Source: Pseudomonas lundensis
GTDB taxonomy: Bacteria > Pseudomonadota > Gammaproteobacteria > Pseudomonadales > Pseudomonadaceae
Direction: 5' to 3'
Length of the DNA: 64,000 bases
NCBI RefSeq assembly: GCF_002269125.1
Contig: NZ_NQKI01000014.1
Location: 57,457-121,456, forward strand
Shown: piece after piece, positions 17,458 through 26,538 of the stretch
Layout: each line of letters opens with the position of its first letter
Position numbering within the stretch: the first letter of the stretch is position 1
Notes under the pieces: model-generated
Seen by the model: the letters and a program-made list of their open reading frames with translations, nothing else
What the model was told of the DNA's origin: nothing
The model's database searches: none
Made by a program: the position numbers and the translations under genes

Positions 17458-18285
17458 ATGAACTACACCAACCCCACCACGCTTCAAGCCGCCATCCTCG
17501 ACTGGGCGGGCACCGTGGTCGACTTCGGTTCTTTCGCCCCGACGCAGATTTTCGTTGAAGCGTTTGGCGAGTTCGATGTGCAAGTATCAATCGAGGAGGC
17601 GCGCGGCCCCATGGGCATGGGCAAGTGGGATCACATTCGAACCCTGTGCGATCAGCCGCAGATTGCCGAGCGGTACAAAAAAGTCGTTGGCCGCACCCCG
17701 ACCGACGATGACGTGACCGCCATTTATGAACGCTTCATGCCGCTGCAAATCGAGAAAATCGCCGAGCACTCGGCGCTGATCCTCGGTGCGCTTGAGACGA
17801 TTGCCGCACTGCGCGCCCAAGGCATCAAGATCGGCTCTTGCTCGGGCTACCCGGCGCAGGTCATGGCCAAGGTCGTTGAATTGGCAGCCACCAACGGCTA
17901 CGTCGCCGACCACGTGGTGGCAACCGATGAGGTGCCCAACGGGCGCCCGTGGCCTGCACAGGCACTGGCCAACGTCATCGCGCTGGGCATTGATGACGTG
18001 GCCGCCTGTGTAAAGATTGATGACACCGTGCCGGGCATTCTTGAGGGGCGCCGCGCAGGCATGTGGACAGTGGCGTTGGTGTGCTCGGGCAACGCACTGG
18101 GCCTGTCATGGGAACAATACAAAGCGCTTGATGCGCAGACACTGGCGAGCGAACGCACGCGCATTCATGCCCTGTTCGAGGGGGCACGCCCGCACTACCT
18201 GATCGACACCATCAGCGACTTGCCGCAGGTGATTGCAGACATCAATACCCGCCTGAAAAACGGGCAAATGCCACAAAGCCACTGA
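17458..18285 (+). CDS. phnX: Phosphonoacetaldehyde hydrolase (phosphonatase)
   Basis: 275-residue HAD-superfamily enzyme that splits the C-P bond of phosphonoacetaldehyde to acetaldehyde and phosphate. The nucleophile motif is [14 protein letters not shown], with the first Asp (residue 15) attacking; the cap domain follows, and [18 protein letters not shown] is the C-terminal HAD motif. The start at 17458 follows an AGGA site. With phnW it lets the cell use aminoethylphosphonate as phosphorus, and perhaps nitrogen and carbon, source. Confidence 0.95.
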   Translation: MNYTNPTTLQAAILDWAGTVVDFGSFAPTQIFVEAFGEFDVQVSIEEARGPMGMGKWDHIRTLCDQPQIAERYKKVVGRTPTDDDVTAIYERFMPLQIEKIAEHSALILGALETIAALRAQGIKIGSCSGYPAQVMAKVVELAATNGYVADHVVATDEVPNGRPWPAQALANVIALGIDDVAACVKIDDTVPGILEGRRAGMWTVALVCSGNALGLSWEQYKALDAQTLASERTRIHALFEGARPHYLIDTISDLPQVIADINTRLKNGQMPQSH

Positions 18286-18356
18286 CCCAGCGCCGCTGAG
18301 GACAGCTGCCAATGGCGCCGCTGCCCTCAACCTCATCGACGTTCACACGTGCACAT

Positions 18357-18917
18357 TCAGGCGGGCTTGGTTAGCTCGACCCACTGTGCGTACGCATCAA
18401 TAAAGGCTTGCAGGAAGGGACGTGTTTTTTCCGAAAGCGCCCCTGAGGCATCGAACGCATTGCCCGCCCCACCCAGATAGGCTTCAGGCTGCTGCATGCA
18501 CGGAACATTCAGAAACACCAGCGACTGGCGTAGGTGATGGTTAGCGCCAAAGCCGCCGATCGCGCCGGGCGAAACACTGATCACGGCGCCGGGTTTACCG
18601 CTGAACACACTTTGACCGTATGGGCGCGAACCTACATCGATGGCGTTTTTCAGCGCACCCGGCACTGACCGGTTGTATTCGGGGGTCACAAACAGAACCG
18701 CATCGGCTTGGCGAACTTGATCGCGAAATGCTGTGTAGGACGCAGGCGCCGGGGTGACATCAATGTCCTCGTTATAAAGCGCCAGCTCGCCAATTTCGAC
18801 GATGTTCAGCTTTACGTGGGATGGCGCCAGTTCTGCCAGGGCGTGTGCCACTTTTCGATTGAGCGAGTCCTTTCTCAAACTGCCGACCAGTACTGCAACG
18901 TTGTAGACCTTGCTCAT
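18357..18917 (-). CDS. NADPH-dependent FMN reductase (ChrR/YieF type)
   Basis: 186-residue flavodoxin-like reductase. LVGSLRKDSLNRK binds the FMN phosphate and FVTPEYNRSVPGALKNAIDVGSRP is the family signature near residue 75. Members reduce quinones, chromate and nitro compounds and are thought to limit one-electron redox cycling. Single gene, convergent with phnX. Confidence 0.92.
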   Translation of the reverse strand: MSKVYNVAVLVGSLRKDSLNRKVAHALAELAPSHVKLNIVEIGELALYNEDIDVTPAPASYTAFRDQVRQADAVLFVTPEYNRSVPGALKNAIDVGSRPYGQSVFSGKPGAVISVSPGAIGGFGANHHLRQSLVFLNVPCMQQPEAYLGGAGNAFDASGALSEKTRPFLQAFIDAYAQWVELTKPA

Positions 18918-19122
18918 GGAAACCCCCGAGGGTGCTGTAGGAAAGCGCTTAGAACGTTAGTTATAGATGATCGGACGCCTTTCTTGCAGCCCGGTTCACC
19001 CTATCGACCGCCAAGCCTGTAAAGTAGCCGGACTATTTTTTCCACAGCGTTAAACTTCCCCGGCTGATCAACGGTCTACAAGAACCGCAAATTGGGTGTT
19101 TATCTCCAGAGGTTCTCTACAA

Positions 19123-19347
19123 ATGGCAGCAGTGCTCGTTGGGCAGTTTCATGCAAGAGACGCGGAAGGCCGTGTTTATTCCGTGCATGAGTTTCAAGAC
19201 TCCACCCCTGGAGCAGACGGTCAGCCGGTTTTCACGTACAAGTTGGCGATCGGCGACCGCGTCACCAAACTGAGTGATACCGAATTCCAGCTGGTGCAAT
19301 CAGGCATTGCCCTGCTTCGCGATCCTGAACCCGCTCACTCGGTTTAA
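19123..19347 (+). CDS. Small conserved hypothetical protein
   Basis: 74 residues, no signal peptide or membrane segment: MAAVLVGQFHARDAEGRVYS, then HEFQDSTPGADGQPVFTYKLAIGDRVTKLSDTEF without a break. AGAGG lies 11 bases before the ATG. It resembles short conserved Pseudomonas proteins of unknown function; the C-terminal part looks like a small beta domain. I cannot assign a role. Confidence 0.7.
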   Translation: MAAVLVGQFHARDAEGRVYSVHEFQDSTPGADGQPVFTYKLAIGDRVTKLSDTEFQLVQSGIALLRDPEPAHSV

Positions 19348-19472
19348 GGCTTTTTTTGTTGGGGCGCGCATGTCTGGTGATGCTCGATCCTGCGTATTGG
19401 CTGAGAAGTCGCTGCGCACTGCGAGTATCGCAAGACACGCTCAACCCGGCGTTGACTGAAGTGCCTGTCAGC

Positions 19473-20045
19473 TCATTCCTGTTTTTCAAATAACAGGTAC
19501 CAGAAGATCGCCACCTCGGCTGTCTGCGGGTCAATCCCGCGATAGCGCAAATGATCGACCCCGCCTACCTGATACCCACAACGTTCGTACAAGCGGCATG
19601 CGCCGATGTTGTTGTTCTGGGTTTCCAGCATGATGCCCGGCAGTTTTTTCTTGTGGCTCCAGAACCTCGCCACCTCCAGTAATGATCGGGCGACGCCATG
19701 GCGACGTGCGCCTGCAATCACCGCCAATTCATCGACGTGGGCAAAACCGTTCCAGTTGGTACTGACCACGACGTGACCAACGGCCTGCCCATCGAGATAA
19801 GCCATGAACACGGCGCTGTCGGGCGCACCGCGATAGCTGGCGAATTCATCAGGATCGATCCCGTAACACTTGCGGTACGGTGTGATCCTTTCTAAAGGCC
19901 ATTCATCGACGCTCTTGTGCAGCTCCACTTGGGCGTAAGCGCGCACTTCAAAACTGAAATCGTTGCACCACACATAAGGCGCGAAGCCTTCATCCGCCAG
20001 GCGTACAGAAACTTCAGGGTTTTGCGGGTTGATGACCAGATGCAT
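19473..20045 (-). CDS. GNAT acetyltransferase, streptothricin-acetyltransferase-like
   Basis: 190-residue GCN5-type N-acetyltransferase. The acetyl-CoA loop is RRHGVARSLLEVA (about 125-137). The block PGIMLETQNNNIGACRLYERCGY followed by VAIFWYLLF resembles the C-terminal half of streptothricin (nourseothricin) acetyltransferases of the Sat group. That resemblance is from memory of the family pattern, and real substrate may be another amine. The start at 20045 (MHLV) is preferred to a longer frame without a coherent N terminus. Lies downstream of dnaQ on the same strand, 96 bases away, after a hairpin at 20098-20122. Confidence 0.75.
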   Translation of the reverse strand: MHLVINPQNPEVSVRLADEGFAPYVWCNDFSFEVRAYAQVELHKSVDEWPLERITPYRKCYGIDPDEFASYRGAPDSAVFMAYLDGQAVGHVVVSTNWNGFAHVDELAVIAGARRHGVARSLLEVARFWSHKKKLPGIMLETQNNNIGACRLYERCGYQVGGVDHLRYRGIDPQTAEVAIFWYLLFEKQE

Positions 20046-20097
20046 GGGTGAGCAAGTCCTTGTGTGCGGGCACCTCTCACCCAGGTGCCGCCGATGG

Positions 20098-20122
20098 CGG
20101 CAAGGGCCGACAGCCCTTGCCG
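20098..20122. terminator. Hairpin after dnaQ
   Basis: CGGCAAGGGC and GCCCTTGCCG pair over five bases about 20 bases after the dnaQ stop on the minus strand. No T run follows, so it may attenuate rather than end transcription. Confidence 0.45.
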
Positions 20123-20141
20123 AGACCTCCAACGGGGTCGT

Positions 20142-20900
20142 TTATTGAAGCGTCTGCTGCTTGGCTTCAAGTAATTGCGCCCATAACGAAGGGGCGCCTG
20201 CAGACTTGGCAATCGCTTCGAGTCTCGCTGCGTGCTCAGCCATATCGCTTTCACTTGCACGAATAATCCGGCCCGGCTGACGATCCGCGGGTAAACGACG
20301 AATTTCAGTGGCCTGGTTACCCGAGCCTTCGCCCGAGCCATTGCCGTCAGACGCGTTCCCGGCCAACGACAGGCTGGTCTGCCCGCCCGTCATGGTTAGG
20401 TAAACGTCTGCCAGAATCTCGGAGTCGAGCAAGGCGCCGTGCAGCTCACGGCCCGAGTTGTCGACGCCATAGCGCTTGCACAAGGCATCCAGGCTGTTGC
20501 GCTGCCCCGGGTGACGGGCACGCGCCATCATCAAGGTATCGAGAATGGTGCAATGCTGAGTGAGGTCGGCGCGGTCGGTTTGCCCGATCAAGGCAAACTC
20601 GTTGTTCAGGAAGCCGATGTCGAACGCGGCGTTATGAATGATGAGCTGAGCGCCCTCGATGAACGCGAAGAACTCATCGGCCACTTCGGCAAAACGCGGC
20701 TTGCCCACCAGAAATTCGTTGGTAATGCCGTGGACGCCGATCGCGCCCTCATCGCTTTCGCGATCGGGTTGCAAGTACACGTGAAAATGCCGCCCGGTCA
20801 GGCGGCGGCCCATCAACTCGACGCAACCGATTTCGATAACCCGGTGGCCATCGGTAACCGGCATACCGGTGGTTTCGGTATCGAGGACAACACTACGCAT
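20142..20900 (-). CDS. dnaQ: DNA polymerase III epsilon subunit (3'-5' proofreading exonuclease)
   Basis: 252 residues. DEDDh exonuclease motifs: VLDTETTG (residue 5 on), [13 protein letters not shown] near 98, and [10 protein letters not shown] near 162 with the final Asp and His. The C-terminal tail, with a glycine/serine linker near 185, would bind the polymerase alpha subunit. Its first eight bases overlap the rnhA end, and rnhA-dnaQ is a conserved pair. Confidence 0.96.
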   Translation of the reverse strand: MRSVVLDTETTGMPVTDGHRVIEIGCVELMGRRLTGRHFHVYLQPDRESDEGAIGVHGITNEFLVGKPRFAEVADEFFAFIEGAQLIIHNAAFDIGFLNNEFALIGQTDRADLTQHCTILDTLMMARARHPGQRNSLDALCKRYGVDNSGRELHGALLDSEILADVYLTMTGGQTSLSLAGNASDGNGSGEGSGNQATEIRRLPADRQPGRIIRASESDMAEHAARLEAIAKSAGAPSLWAQLLEAKQQTLQ

Positions 20901-21345
20901 GCTTGAGGCCCCTCATTTCATCCACACCCCGGTTGGCCAACTGGTCGGCACGTTCATTGCCCGGATGGCCGATGTGGCCACGCACCCATTGCCACTTCAC
21001 GGTGTGACGACTGACTTGTTCATCGAGCAACTTCCACAGGTCGGCATTTTTCACCGGCTCTTTGGACGCGGTTTTCCAGCCGCGTTTTTTCCAGTTGACC
21101 ATCCATTCAGTGATGCCTTTCATCACATATTGGGAGTCAGTGACCAGCAACACGTCGCACGGGCGCTTGAGTTCTTCAAGGCCACGAATAGCCGCCATCA
21201 GTTCCATGCGGTTGTTGGTGGTATTGGGTTCGCCGCCCCAGAGTTCTTTCTCGACACCCTGACAAACCAGCAATGCACCCCAGCCGCCAGGGCCAGGATT
21301 GCCCTTGCAGGCACCATCGGTGAACATTTCAACGCTATTGCTCAT
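20893..21345 (-). CDS. rnhA: Ribonuclease HI
   Basis: 150 residues. It removes RNA from RNA-DNA hybrids. Active-site carboxylates are visible as [16 protein letters not shown] (Asp), [13 protein letters not shown] (Glu), VTDSQYV (Asp) and NERADQLAN (Asp). Overlaps dnaQ by eight bases; a methyltransferase gene lies upstream, separated by two hairpins. Confidence 0.96.
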   Translation of the reverse strand: MSNSVEMFTDGACKGNPGPGGWGALLVCQGVEKELWGGEPNTTNNRMELMAAIRGLEELKRPCDVLLVTDSQYVMKGITEWMVNWKKRGWKTASKEPVKNADLWKLLDEQVSRHTVKWQWVRGHIGHPGNERADQLANRGVDEMRGLKHA

Positions 21346-21369
21346 TACAACCTATCCGGAAAAGGGTGT

Positions 21370-21427
21370 TGTGGCCTGCCCGTCAAGGACGGGCAGCACC
21401 TGAGGCCGGATCGCTCCGGCCTTTCGT
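21370..21427. terminator. Paired hairpins between methyltransferase gene and rnhA
   Basis: GCCCGTC/GACGGGC (about 21377-21393) and AGGCCGGA/TCCGGCCT (21403-21422) form two adjacent stem-loops after the methyltransferase stop. They likely separate it from the rnhA transcript. Confidence 0.5.
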
Positions 21428-21441
21428 TTATTCAAGCGCAA

Positions 21442-22200
21442 CTACGGTTGGCTGTGACGCCGGTTGACCTTGGCCATCGGCAAAGGGATCAGCTTGCCCA
21501 TAGGCTCGCGTCGTAACGGATTGACCGGCCGCAAGCCGACCACCATCTTGCGCGCCACCAATATATAGAAGCCGCCACCGGCCAATTGCCAGTTACCTGC
21601 TTTGTGTTCCCAGCCTGATAAACGACGCTGCCAGGCCGGGGACGCGAGCGGCGGACGATAGCACCCGAAGCGGCGTTTCTCCAGCGCAAAGCCCAGCAGG
21701 TTCAGCCAATCGGCCACACGGGAGGGAGAAATACAACGCGCCTTGCTTAACCCGTCCTTGGCAAACACATGGCGCAGGCCCCAGGTGCTCCAAGGGTTAA
21801 TGCCGACGATCAACAGGTGCCCTCCGGGCCGCACACTGCTGGCGGCTTCGCGCAACAAACCATGGGGCGACAGGCAGAAATCCAGACCGTGTTGCAGCAC
21901 TACGACGTCGGCTGCGTGCTCGCACAGAGGCCAGGCCTGTTCTTCGCAAAAAATTTCTACACCCGGCAATGGCGCACCCAGACGCACGGTGCGCTGGACT
22001 TGAGCGGCGTTGGGCGGTGTCTCGGCGCCTGGCCCGTAATGCACCAGATAGCCGCCAAAGAACCGGCCAAGCTCGTCTTCCAGTACACGTTGTTCATCCT
22101 CCAGCAACAACTGCCCGTGGGGACCGGACAACCATTCGCGCGCCGAACGGATCAGCGCCAGCCACTCAGGGTCAGCCTGAGCCAATGCTTTATCGGTCAT
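21442..22200 (-). CDS. SAM-dependent methyltransferase (YafS-like)
   Basis: 252 residues with a Rossmann-type methyltransferase core: [43 protein letters not shown] is the post-I to motif III region. The first glycine motif is poor. Orthologues sit between rnhA and gloB in many gammaproteobacteria (yafS); the substrate is unknown. The start at 22200 (MTDKAL) avoids an extension overlapping the gloB promoter. Confidence 0.82.
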   Translation of the reverse strand: MTDKALAQADPEWLALIRSAREWLSGPHGQLLLEDEQRVLEDELGRFFGGYLVHYGPGAETPPNAAQVQRTVRLGAPLPGVEIFCEEQAWPLCEHAADVVVLQHGLDFCLSPHGLLREAASSVRPGGHLLIVGINPWSTWGLRHVFAKDGLSKARCISPSRVADWLNLLGFALEKRRFGCYRPPLASPAWQRRLSGWEHKAGNWQLAGGGFYILVARKMVVGLRPVNPLRREPMGKLIPLPMAKVNRRHSQP

Positions 22201-22273
22201 TGCTCCTCCAACTCGCCATCTACCCATCACAAGCCCTAAGATGCGCCATTGTTTCGCACTTGGGAATTGCGCC

Positions 22274-23053
22274 ATGCTACAGATCGATGCACTGCCTGCC
22301 TTCAATGACAACTACATCTGGTTGTTACAGGACACTGCCAGCAAACGCTGCGCCGTCGTTGATCCGGGCGATGCTGCGCCGGTCGAAGCCTGGCTGGCCC
22401 AACACCCGGACTGGACCCTGAGCGACATCCTGATCACCCACCATCACTTTGACCATGTCGGTGGGGTTGAGCAGTTGCACAAAAAGACCAACGCCAAGGT
22501 CTGGGGTCCTGCCCAAGAAACCATCCCCGCACGCGACGTGGCCCTGAATGACAACGATCGCATCGACGTGCTGGGCTGTACGTTCGAGGTCTTCCTGCTA
22601 CCCGGCCATACCCTTGGGCATATCGCCTACTATCACGCGCAGCCAACAGCCCCGTTGCTGTTCTGTGGCGATACATTGTTTGCGGCGGGTTGCGGCAGGC
22701 TGTTTGAGGGCACACCCGAACAGATGCATGGCTCTTTGAGTCGCCTCGCGGCGTTGCCGGGTAACACCGCAGTGTATTGCGCCCACGAATACACCTTGAG
22801 CAATTTGCGCTTTGCCCAAGCCGTCGAGCCGGACAATGCCGATATCAAGGCACGAATAGAACAAGTGACTGAGTGGCGAAGCAATAACCAGATCAGCCTG
22901 CCCTCCGATATCGCACTGGAACTGCGTACCAACCCTTTTCTTCGGGTTAACGAAACATCCGTTAAAGAAAAAGCAGACGAATGGAGCAAGCAGGACAATG
23001 CCTCGCCGGGCGCGGTGTTTGCCAGCTTGCGCCGCTGGAAAGATAAGTTCTAA
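22274..23053 (+). CDS. gloB: Hydroxyacylglutathione hydrolase (glyoxalase II)
   Basis: 259-residue metallo-beta-lactamase-fold enzyme hydrolysing S-lactoylglutathione to lactate and glutathione, the second step of methylglyoxal removal. The metal site [10 protein letters not shown] lies near 55; [10 protein letters not shown] and [17 protein letters not shown] follow, then [11 protein letters not shown]-terminal helical domain complete. The start at 22274 begins [14 protein letters not shown], the family N terminus. Confidence 0.95.
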   Translation: MLQIDALPAFNDNYIWLLQDTASKRCAVVDPGDAAPVEAWLAQHPDWTLSDILITHHHFDHVGGVEQLHKKTNAKVWGPAQETIPARDVALNDNDRIDVLGCTFEVFLLPGHTLGHIAYYHAQPTAPLLFCGDTLFAAGCGRLFEGTPEQMHGSLSRLAALPGNTAVYCAHEYTLSNLRFAQAVEPDNADIKARIEQVTEWRSNNQISLPSDIALELRTNPFLRVNETSVKEKADEWSKQDNASPGAVFASLRRWKDKF

Positions 23054-23152
23054 TCAGGGTCGCGGTTGGCACAAAAATTCTGAACAGTTGACCGCGTCCC
23101 ACCTGCTTTCTAGAATCGCCCGACATTTTTGCCCGGAACTTACTTCCAGCCA

Positions 23153-24553
23153 ATGTCGTCATCTATACGTAACTCCATCAAAACAGACGCATTGACGCGC
23201 CTTGCGCAAGCCATCGCGCTGGCCGTGTCCGCTGTACTTGCAGGGTGTCAAAGCATGGACCATTCGGCTCAAACGGCCGAAAGACCCACACTGAAACTGA
23301 CTAAGCGCATTCCTCAAGAGCCGATCTGGCTCAGTGAAAAACCCGGCCCGACTGCCCCCCAAGATGTGTGGGAGCGGATGCGACAGGGATTCAAGCTGCA
23401 GGAAGGCGCGGACGTTAACCCGCGAATCGAACAACAGCGCCTCTGGTTTGCCAGCAACCCGTCGTTTCTCGAAAACGCCGGCGAGCGTGGCAGCCTTTAT
23501 ATCCACTACATCGTTGAGCGCCTCGAAGAACGCAACATGCCGCTCGAACTGGCGCTGCTGCCAGTGATTGAAAGTGCCTACAACCCGATGGCGTATTCGC
23601 ACGCCAATGCCGTCGGTCTCTGGCAGTTCATTCCCTCGACCGGCCGCTACTTTAACCTGCGTCAAACCCGCGCCTATGACGGCCGCAAAGACATTACTGC
23701 CTCGACATTGGCAGCCATGAATTACTTGACCCGCCTGCATGACATGTTCAATGGCGACTGGTTGCTGGCGCTCGCAGCGTATAACGCGGGCGAAGGCACA
23801 GTGAGCCGTGCGATCGAGCGCAACGAAAAACTGGGCCTGCCGACTGACTACTGGAACCTGCCCCTGCCGCAGGAAACCAAGGACTACGTGCCAAAATTAC
23901 TGGCCTTGTCCCAAGTGGTGATGGCCCCTGAAGCCTACGGCATCAACCTGAACCCCATCGCCAACGAACCTTACTTCGAGATGGTTGAAATCAAGCAGTC
24001 CATGGATTTGTCCCGTGTGGCTGCGCTGGCCGAGATCGACGAAGACGAAATGTTCCAGTTGAACCCCGCCTACAAGCAGCGGGCTACCACTGATGGCCCT
24101 CAGCATTTGCTGGTGCCAACCTCCAAGGCTCAACTGCTGACAGCCAGCCTGTCCAACCTCAAGCCTGAAGAACTGGTCAGCCTGCGCCCTAAAAAGGCAG
24201 TCTTCGACACGGTCGCCAGCAACACCCCACGGCTTAACCGTAAGTACCGGGTTAAAAGCGGTGACAACCTGACCACCATTGCCAAAGCCAACAAGGTCAA
24301 CGTCCGCGACTTGCAGCGCTGGAACAAGCTCACCGGCAAAAACCTCAAAGCCGGCCAGATGCTCGTCATGCATGACACGCGCAAGCCTGCGGCGAGCAAA
24401 AAGCCCACTCACTACAAGGTGAAAAAGGGCGATTCGTTGTACATCGTCGCCAAGCGTTTCAACGTTGAGATGCAACACCTTAAACGCTGGAACCCCAACA
24501 GTGCCAAGGCCCTCAAGCCGGGGCAGATGCTGACCGTTTCCAAACCTCGGTAA
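23153..24553 (+). CDS. mltD: Membrane-bound lytic murein transglycosylase D
   Basis: 466 residues. A lipoprotein signal ends at LAGC (Cys near 28), so it is outer-membrane anchored. The SLT domain has the catalytic Glu in LPVIESAYNP, then GLWQFIPSTGRYF and LALAAYNAGEGTV. Two LysM peptidoglycan-binding repeats end the protein (KYRVKSGDNLTTIAKANKVN and HYKVKKGDSLYIVAKRFNVE). It cuts glycan strands leaving 1,6-anhydro ends. The start at 23153 gives a proper signal; a longer start adds eight residues. Confidence 0.94.
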   Translation: MSSSIRNSIKTDALTRLAQAIALAVSAVLAGCQSMDHSAQTAERPTLKLTKRIPQEPIWLSEKPGPTAPQDVWERMRQGFKLQEGADVNPRIEQQRLWFASNPSFLENAGERGSLYIHYIVERLEERNMPLELALLPVIESAYNPMAYSHANAVGLWQFIPSTGRYFNLRQTRAYDGRKDITASTLAAMNYLTRLHDMFNGDWLLALAAYNAGEGTVSRAIERNEKLGLPTDYWNLPLPQETKDYVPKLLALSQVVMAPEAYGINLNPIANEPYFEMVEIKQSMDLSRVAALAEIDEDEMFQLNPAYKQRATTDGPQHLLVPTSKAQLLTASLSNLKPEELVSLRPKKAVFDTVASNTPRLNRKYRVKSGDNLTTIAKANKVNVRDLQRWNKLTGKNLKAGQMLVMHDTRKPAASKKPTHYKVKKGDSLYIVAKRFNVEMQHLKRWNPNSAKALKPGQMLTVSKPR

Positions 24554-24573
24554 GCTTCACGCAGTCAACGCAG

Positions 24574-24617
24574 CGGGCAATCCGGCTCCTACATAAATGT
24601 GGGAAGCAGATTGCCCG
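24574..24617. repeat. REP-like hairpin between mltD and the npp operon
   Basis: CGGGCAATC (24574-24582) and GATTGCCCG (24609-24617) face each other around GGCTCCTACATAAATGTGGG. TGTGGGA plus a dyad is typical of Pseudomonas repetitive extragenic palindromes, though only one unit is seen here. Confidence 0.5.
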
Positions 24618-24708
24618 TTGTGCTTTCCAGCACAGTCTTTTTCCTACAGATACAAGCTGTTACTGTACGGAAACCCAAGCCCAATGCCCGGATCGGATCT
24701 CTGACTTG

Positions 24709-26538
24709 ATGCGTCCCCTCCTCCCGTTACTTCTCTGCCTGGCCTTGAGCTCTCCCGCCGGCGCAACCCTCAGCGAAAGCCATGGTTATGCCCAGTTCGG
24801 CACCCTCAAATACCCGGCCACGTTTACCCACTTCGATTGGGTGAACCCTGACGCGCCCAAGGGCGGCACACTCAACGTCATGGCCTTCGGCACGTTCGAT
24901 ACGCTAAACCCTTACACCTTCAAAGGCACCAGTCCGGTTTCGACGCCCAATTTCCTGCAGTACGGCGTCAACGAACTGAATGAAACCTTGATGGCGGGCA
25001 CGGGCCAATACGCGCCTTCCGGGGACGAGCCGACCGCCAGTTATGGCTTGATTGCACAATCCGTTGAATACAACGAAGACCGCAGTTGGGTCGTCTTTAA
25101 TCTCAGGCCCGAAGCACGCTTTCATGATGGCGCCCCCATTACAGCCTACGATGTGGCGTTTTCGTACAACTTGTTGCTCAAAGAAGGTCACCCGCAATAC
25201 CGCACCAACCTGCAAGAAGTGCAACGCGTGGACATTCTGGGGCCCAGACGGATTCGCTTTGTGTTCAAGCGTTCAGGTAATCCGCTGCTGATCCTGCGTA
25301 TGGGCGAGCTTCCCGTATTGCCCCAGCATTACTGGGCCAAGCGCGACTTTAAAGCCACGACTTTCGAACCGCCGCTGGGCAGCGGTCCCTACCGAATTAC
25401 AAAAGTCACGCCGGGGCGGCAACTGGTGTTTGAACACGTCAAGAACTGGTGGGGCGCCAACCTGCCGGTCAACCGTGGCAAATACAACGTTGACCGGGTT
25501 GAAGTCGAGTTTTATCGCGACAGCGACGTGGCATTCGAAGCCTTCAAGGCCGGTGAATTCGACATTTATATCGAGCATCAGGCCAAAAATTGGGCCAACG
25601 GCTACAACTTCCCGGCAGTGCGCCGGGGCGATGTGATCAAAGCGCAGATCCCCCACCACATCCCGACTCAAACCCAGGGGCTATTTATGAACAGCCGGCG
25701 CAGCACATTCAGTCAGACTGGCGTGCGCGAAGCCATGGGCTTGATGTTCGATTTTGAATGGACCAACCGCACGCTGTTCAATGGCGCCTATGAACGTGCG
25801 ACGAGTTTCTACCCTAACAGTGATTTTTCGGCCAGTGGCATTCCACAGGGGCATGAGTGGCTGATGCTGTCACCCTGGCGCACGCAGCTGCCCCCGGCGT
25901 TGTTCCAAAAAGCATTTAGCCTGCCTCAAACACAAGGCCAGGGTATCCCGCGCGAAACCATGCGCCGAGCGTTGGCGCTGCTGGCCGAAAATGGCTGGAC
26001 GCTCTCGAATCAACGCTTGATCAATAGCGAAGGTAAACCACTGACCTTCGAAATATTACTGGTAAATCCAAACCTTGAGCGCATCCTTCAACCGTACGTG
26101 GAGAACCTGGCGAGTATCGGCATCGCAGCGCGCCTGCGTACGGTGGACCGGGCTCAGTACAAACAACGTCTGGATCAGTTCGATTTCGACATGATCCTCA
26201 TGACCCTTGACCAGACCCTGAGCCCAGGCCTTGAACAGTGGCAGTACTTTCACTCCAGCCAGGCCAACGTCAAGGGCAGCAAAAACTATGCAGGCGTGGC
26301 CAGTCCGATTGTCGACCAATTGCTCGAAAAGCTGCTGGCCGCGCAAACCCGTGAAGAGCAATTGGCCGCTGGCCGGGCACTGGATCGTGTCCTGTTGTGG
26401 CAGTACTACAGCATTCCCAACTGGTATCTGAATTATCACCGCCTGGCGTACCGCAATCGGTTCGCCTTCGTGACTACGCCGCCCTACACATTGGGCCTGA
26501 GTGCGTGGTGGCTAAAGCCTACGGAGAAATCCCAATGA
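24709..26538 (+). CDS. nppA1: Peptide ABC transporter substrate-binding protein 1
   Basis: 609-residue periplasmic binding protein of the SBP_bac_5 family, YejA-like. The signal peptide MRPLLPLLLCLALSSPAGA is clear, and GGTLNVMAFGTFDTLNPY is the family opening. It would bring oligopeptides or peptide-like compounds to the NppBC channel. The operon order A1-A2-B-C-D next to fabI matches the P. aeruginosa nppA1A2BCD importer, shown to take up peptidyl-nucleoside antibiotics. It is a paralogue of the next gene, overlapping it by four bases. ATG 24709 follows a TTG codon in frame. Confidence 0.9.
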   Translation: MRPLLPLLLCLALSSPAGATLSESHGYAQFGTLKYPATFTHFDWVNPDAPKGGTLNVMAFGTFDTLNPYTFKGTSPVSTPNFLQYGVNELNETLMAGTGQYAPSGDEPTASYGLIAQSVEYNEDRSWVVFNLRPEARFHDGAPITAYDVAFSYNLLLKEGHPQYRTNLQEVQRVDILGPRRIRFVFKRSGNPLLILRMGELPVLPQHYWAKRDFKATTFEPPLGSGPYRITKVTPGRQLVFEHVKNWWGANLPVNRGKYNVDRVEVEFYRDSDVAFEAFKAGEFDIYIEHQAKNWANGYNFPAVRRGDVIKAQIPHHIPTQTQGLFMNSRRSTFSQTGVREAMGLMFDFEWTNRTLFNGAYERATSFYPNSDFSASGIPQGHEWLMLSPWRTQLPPALFQKAFSLPQTQGQGIPRETMRRALALLAENGWTLSNQRLINSEGKPLTFEILLVNPNLERILQPYVENLASIGIAARLRTVDRAQYKQRLDQFDFDMILMTLDQTLSPGLEQWQYFHSSQANVKGSKNYAGVASPIVDQLLEKLLAAQTREEQLAAGRALDRVLLWQYYSIPNWYLNYHRLAYRNRFAFVTTPPYTLGLSAWWLKPTEKSQ

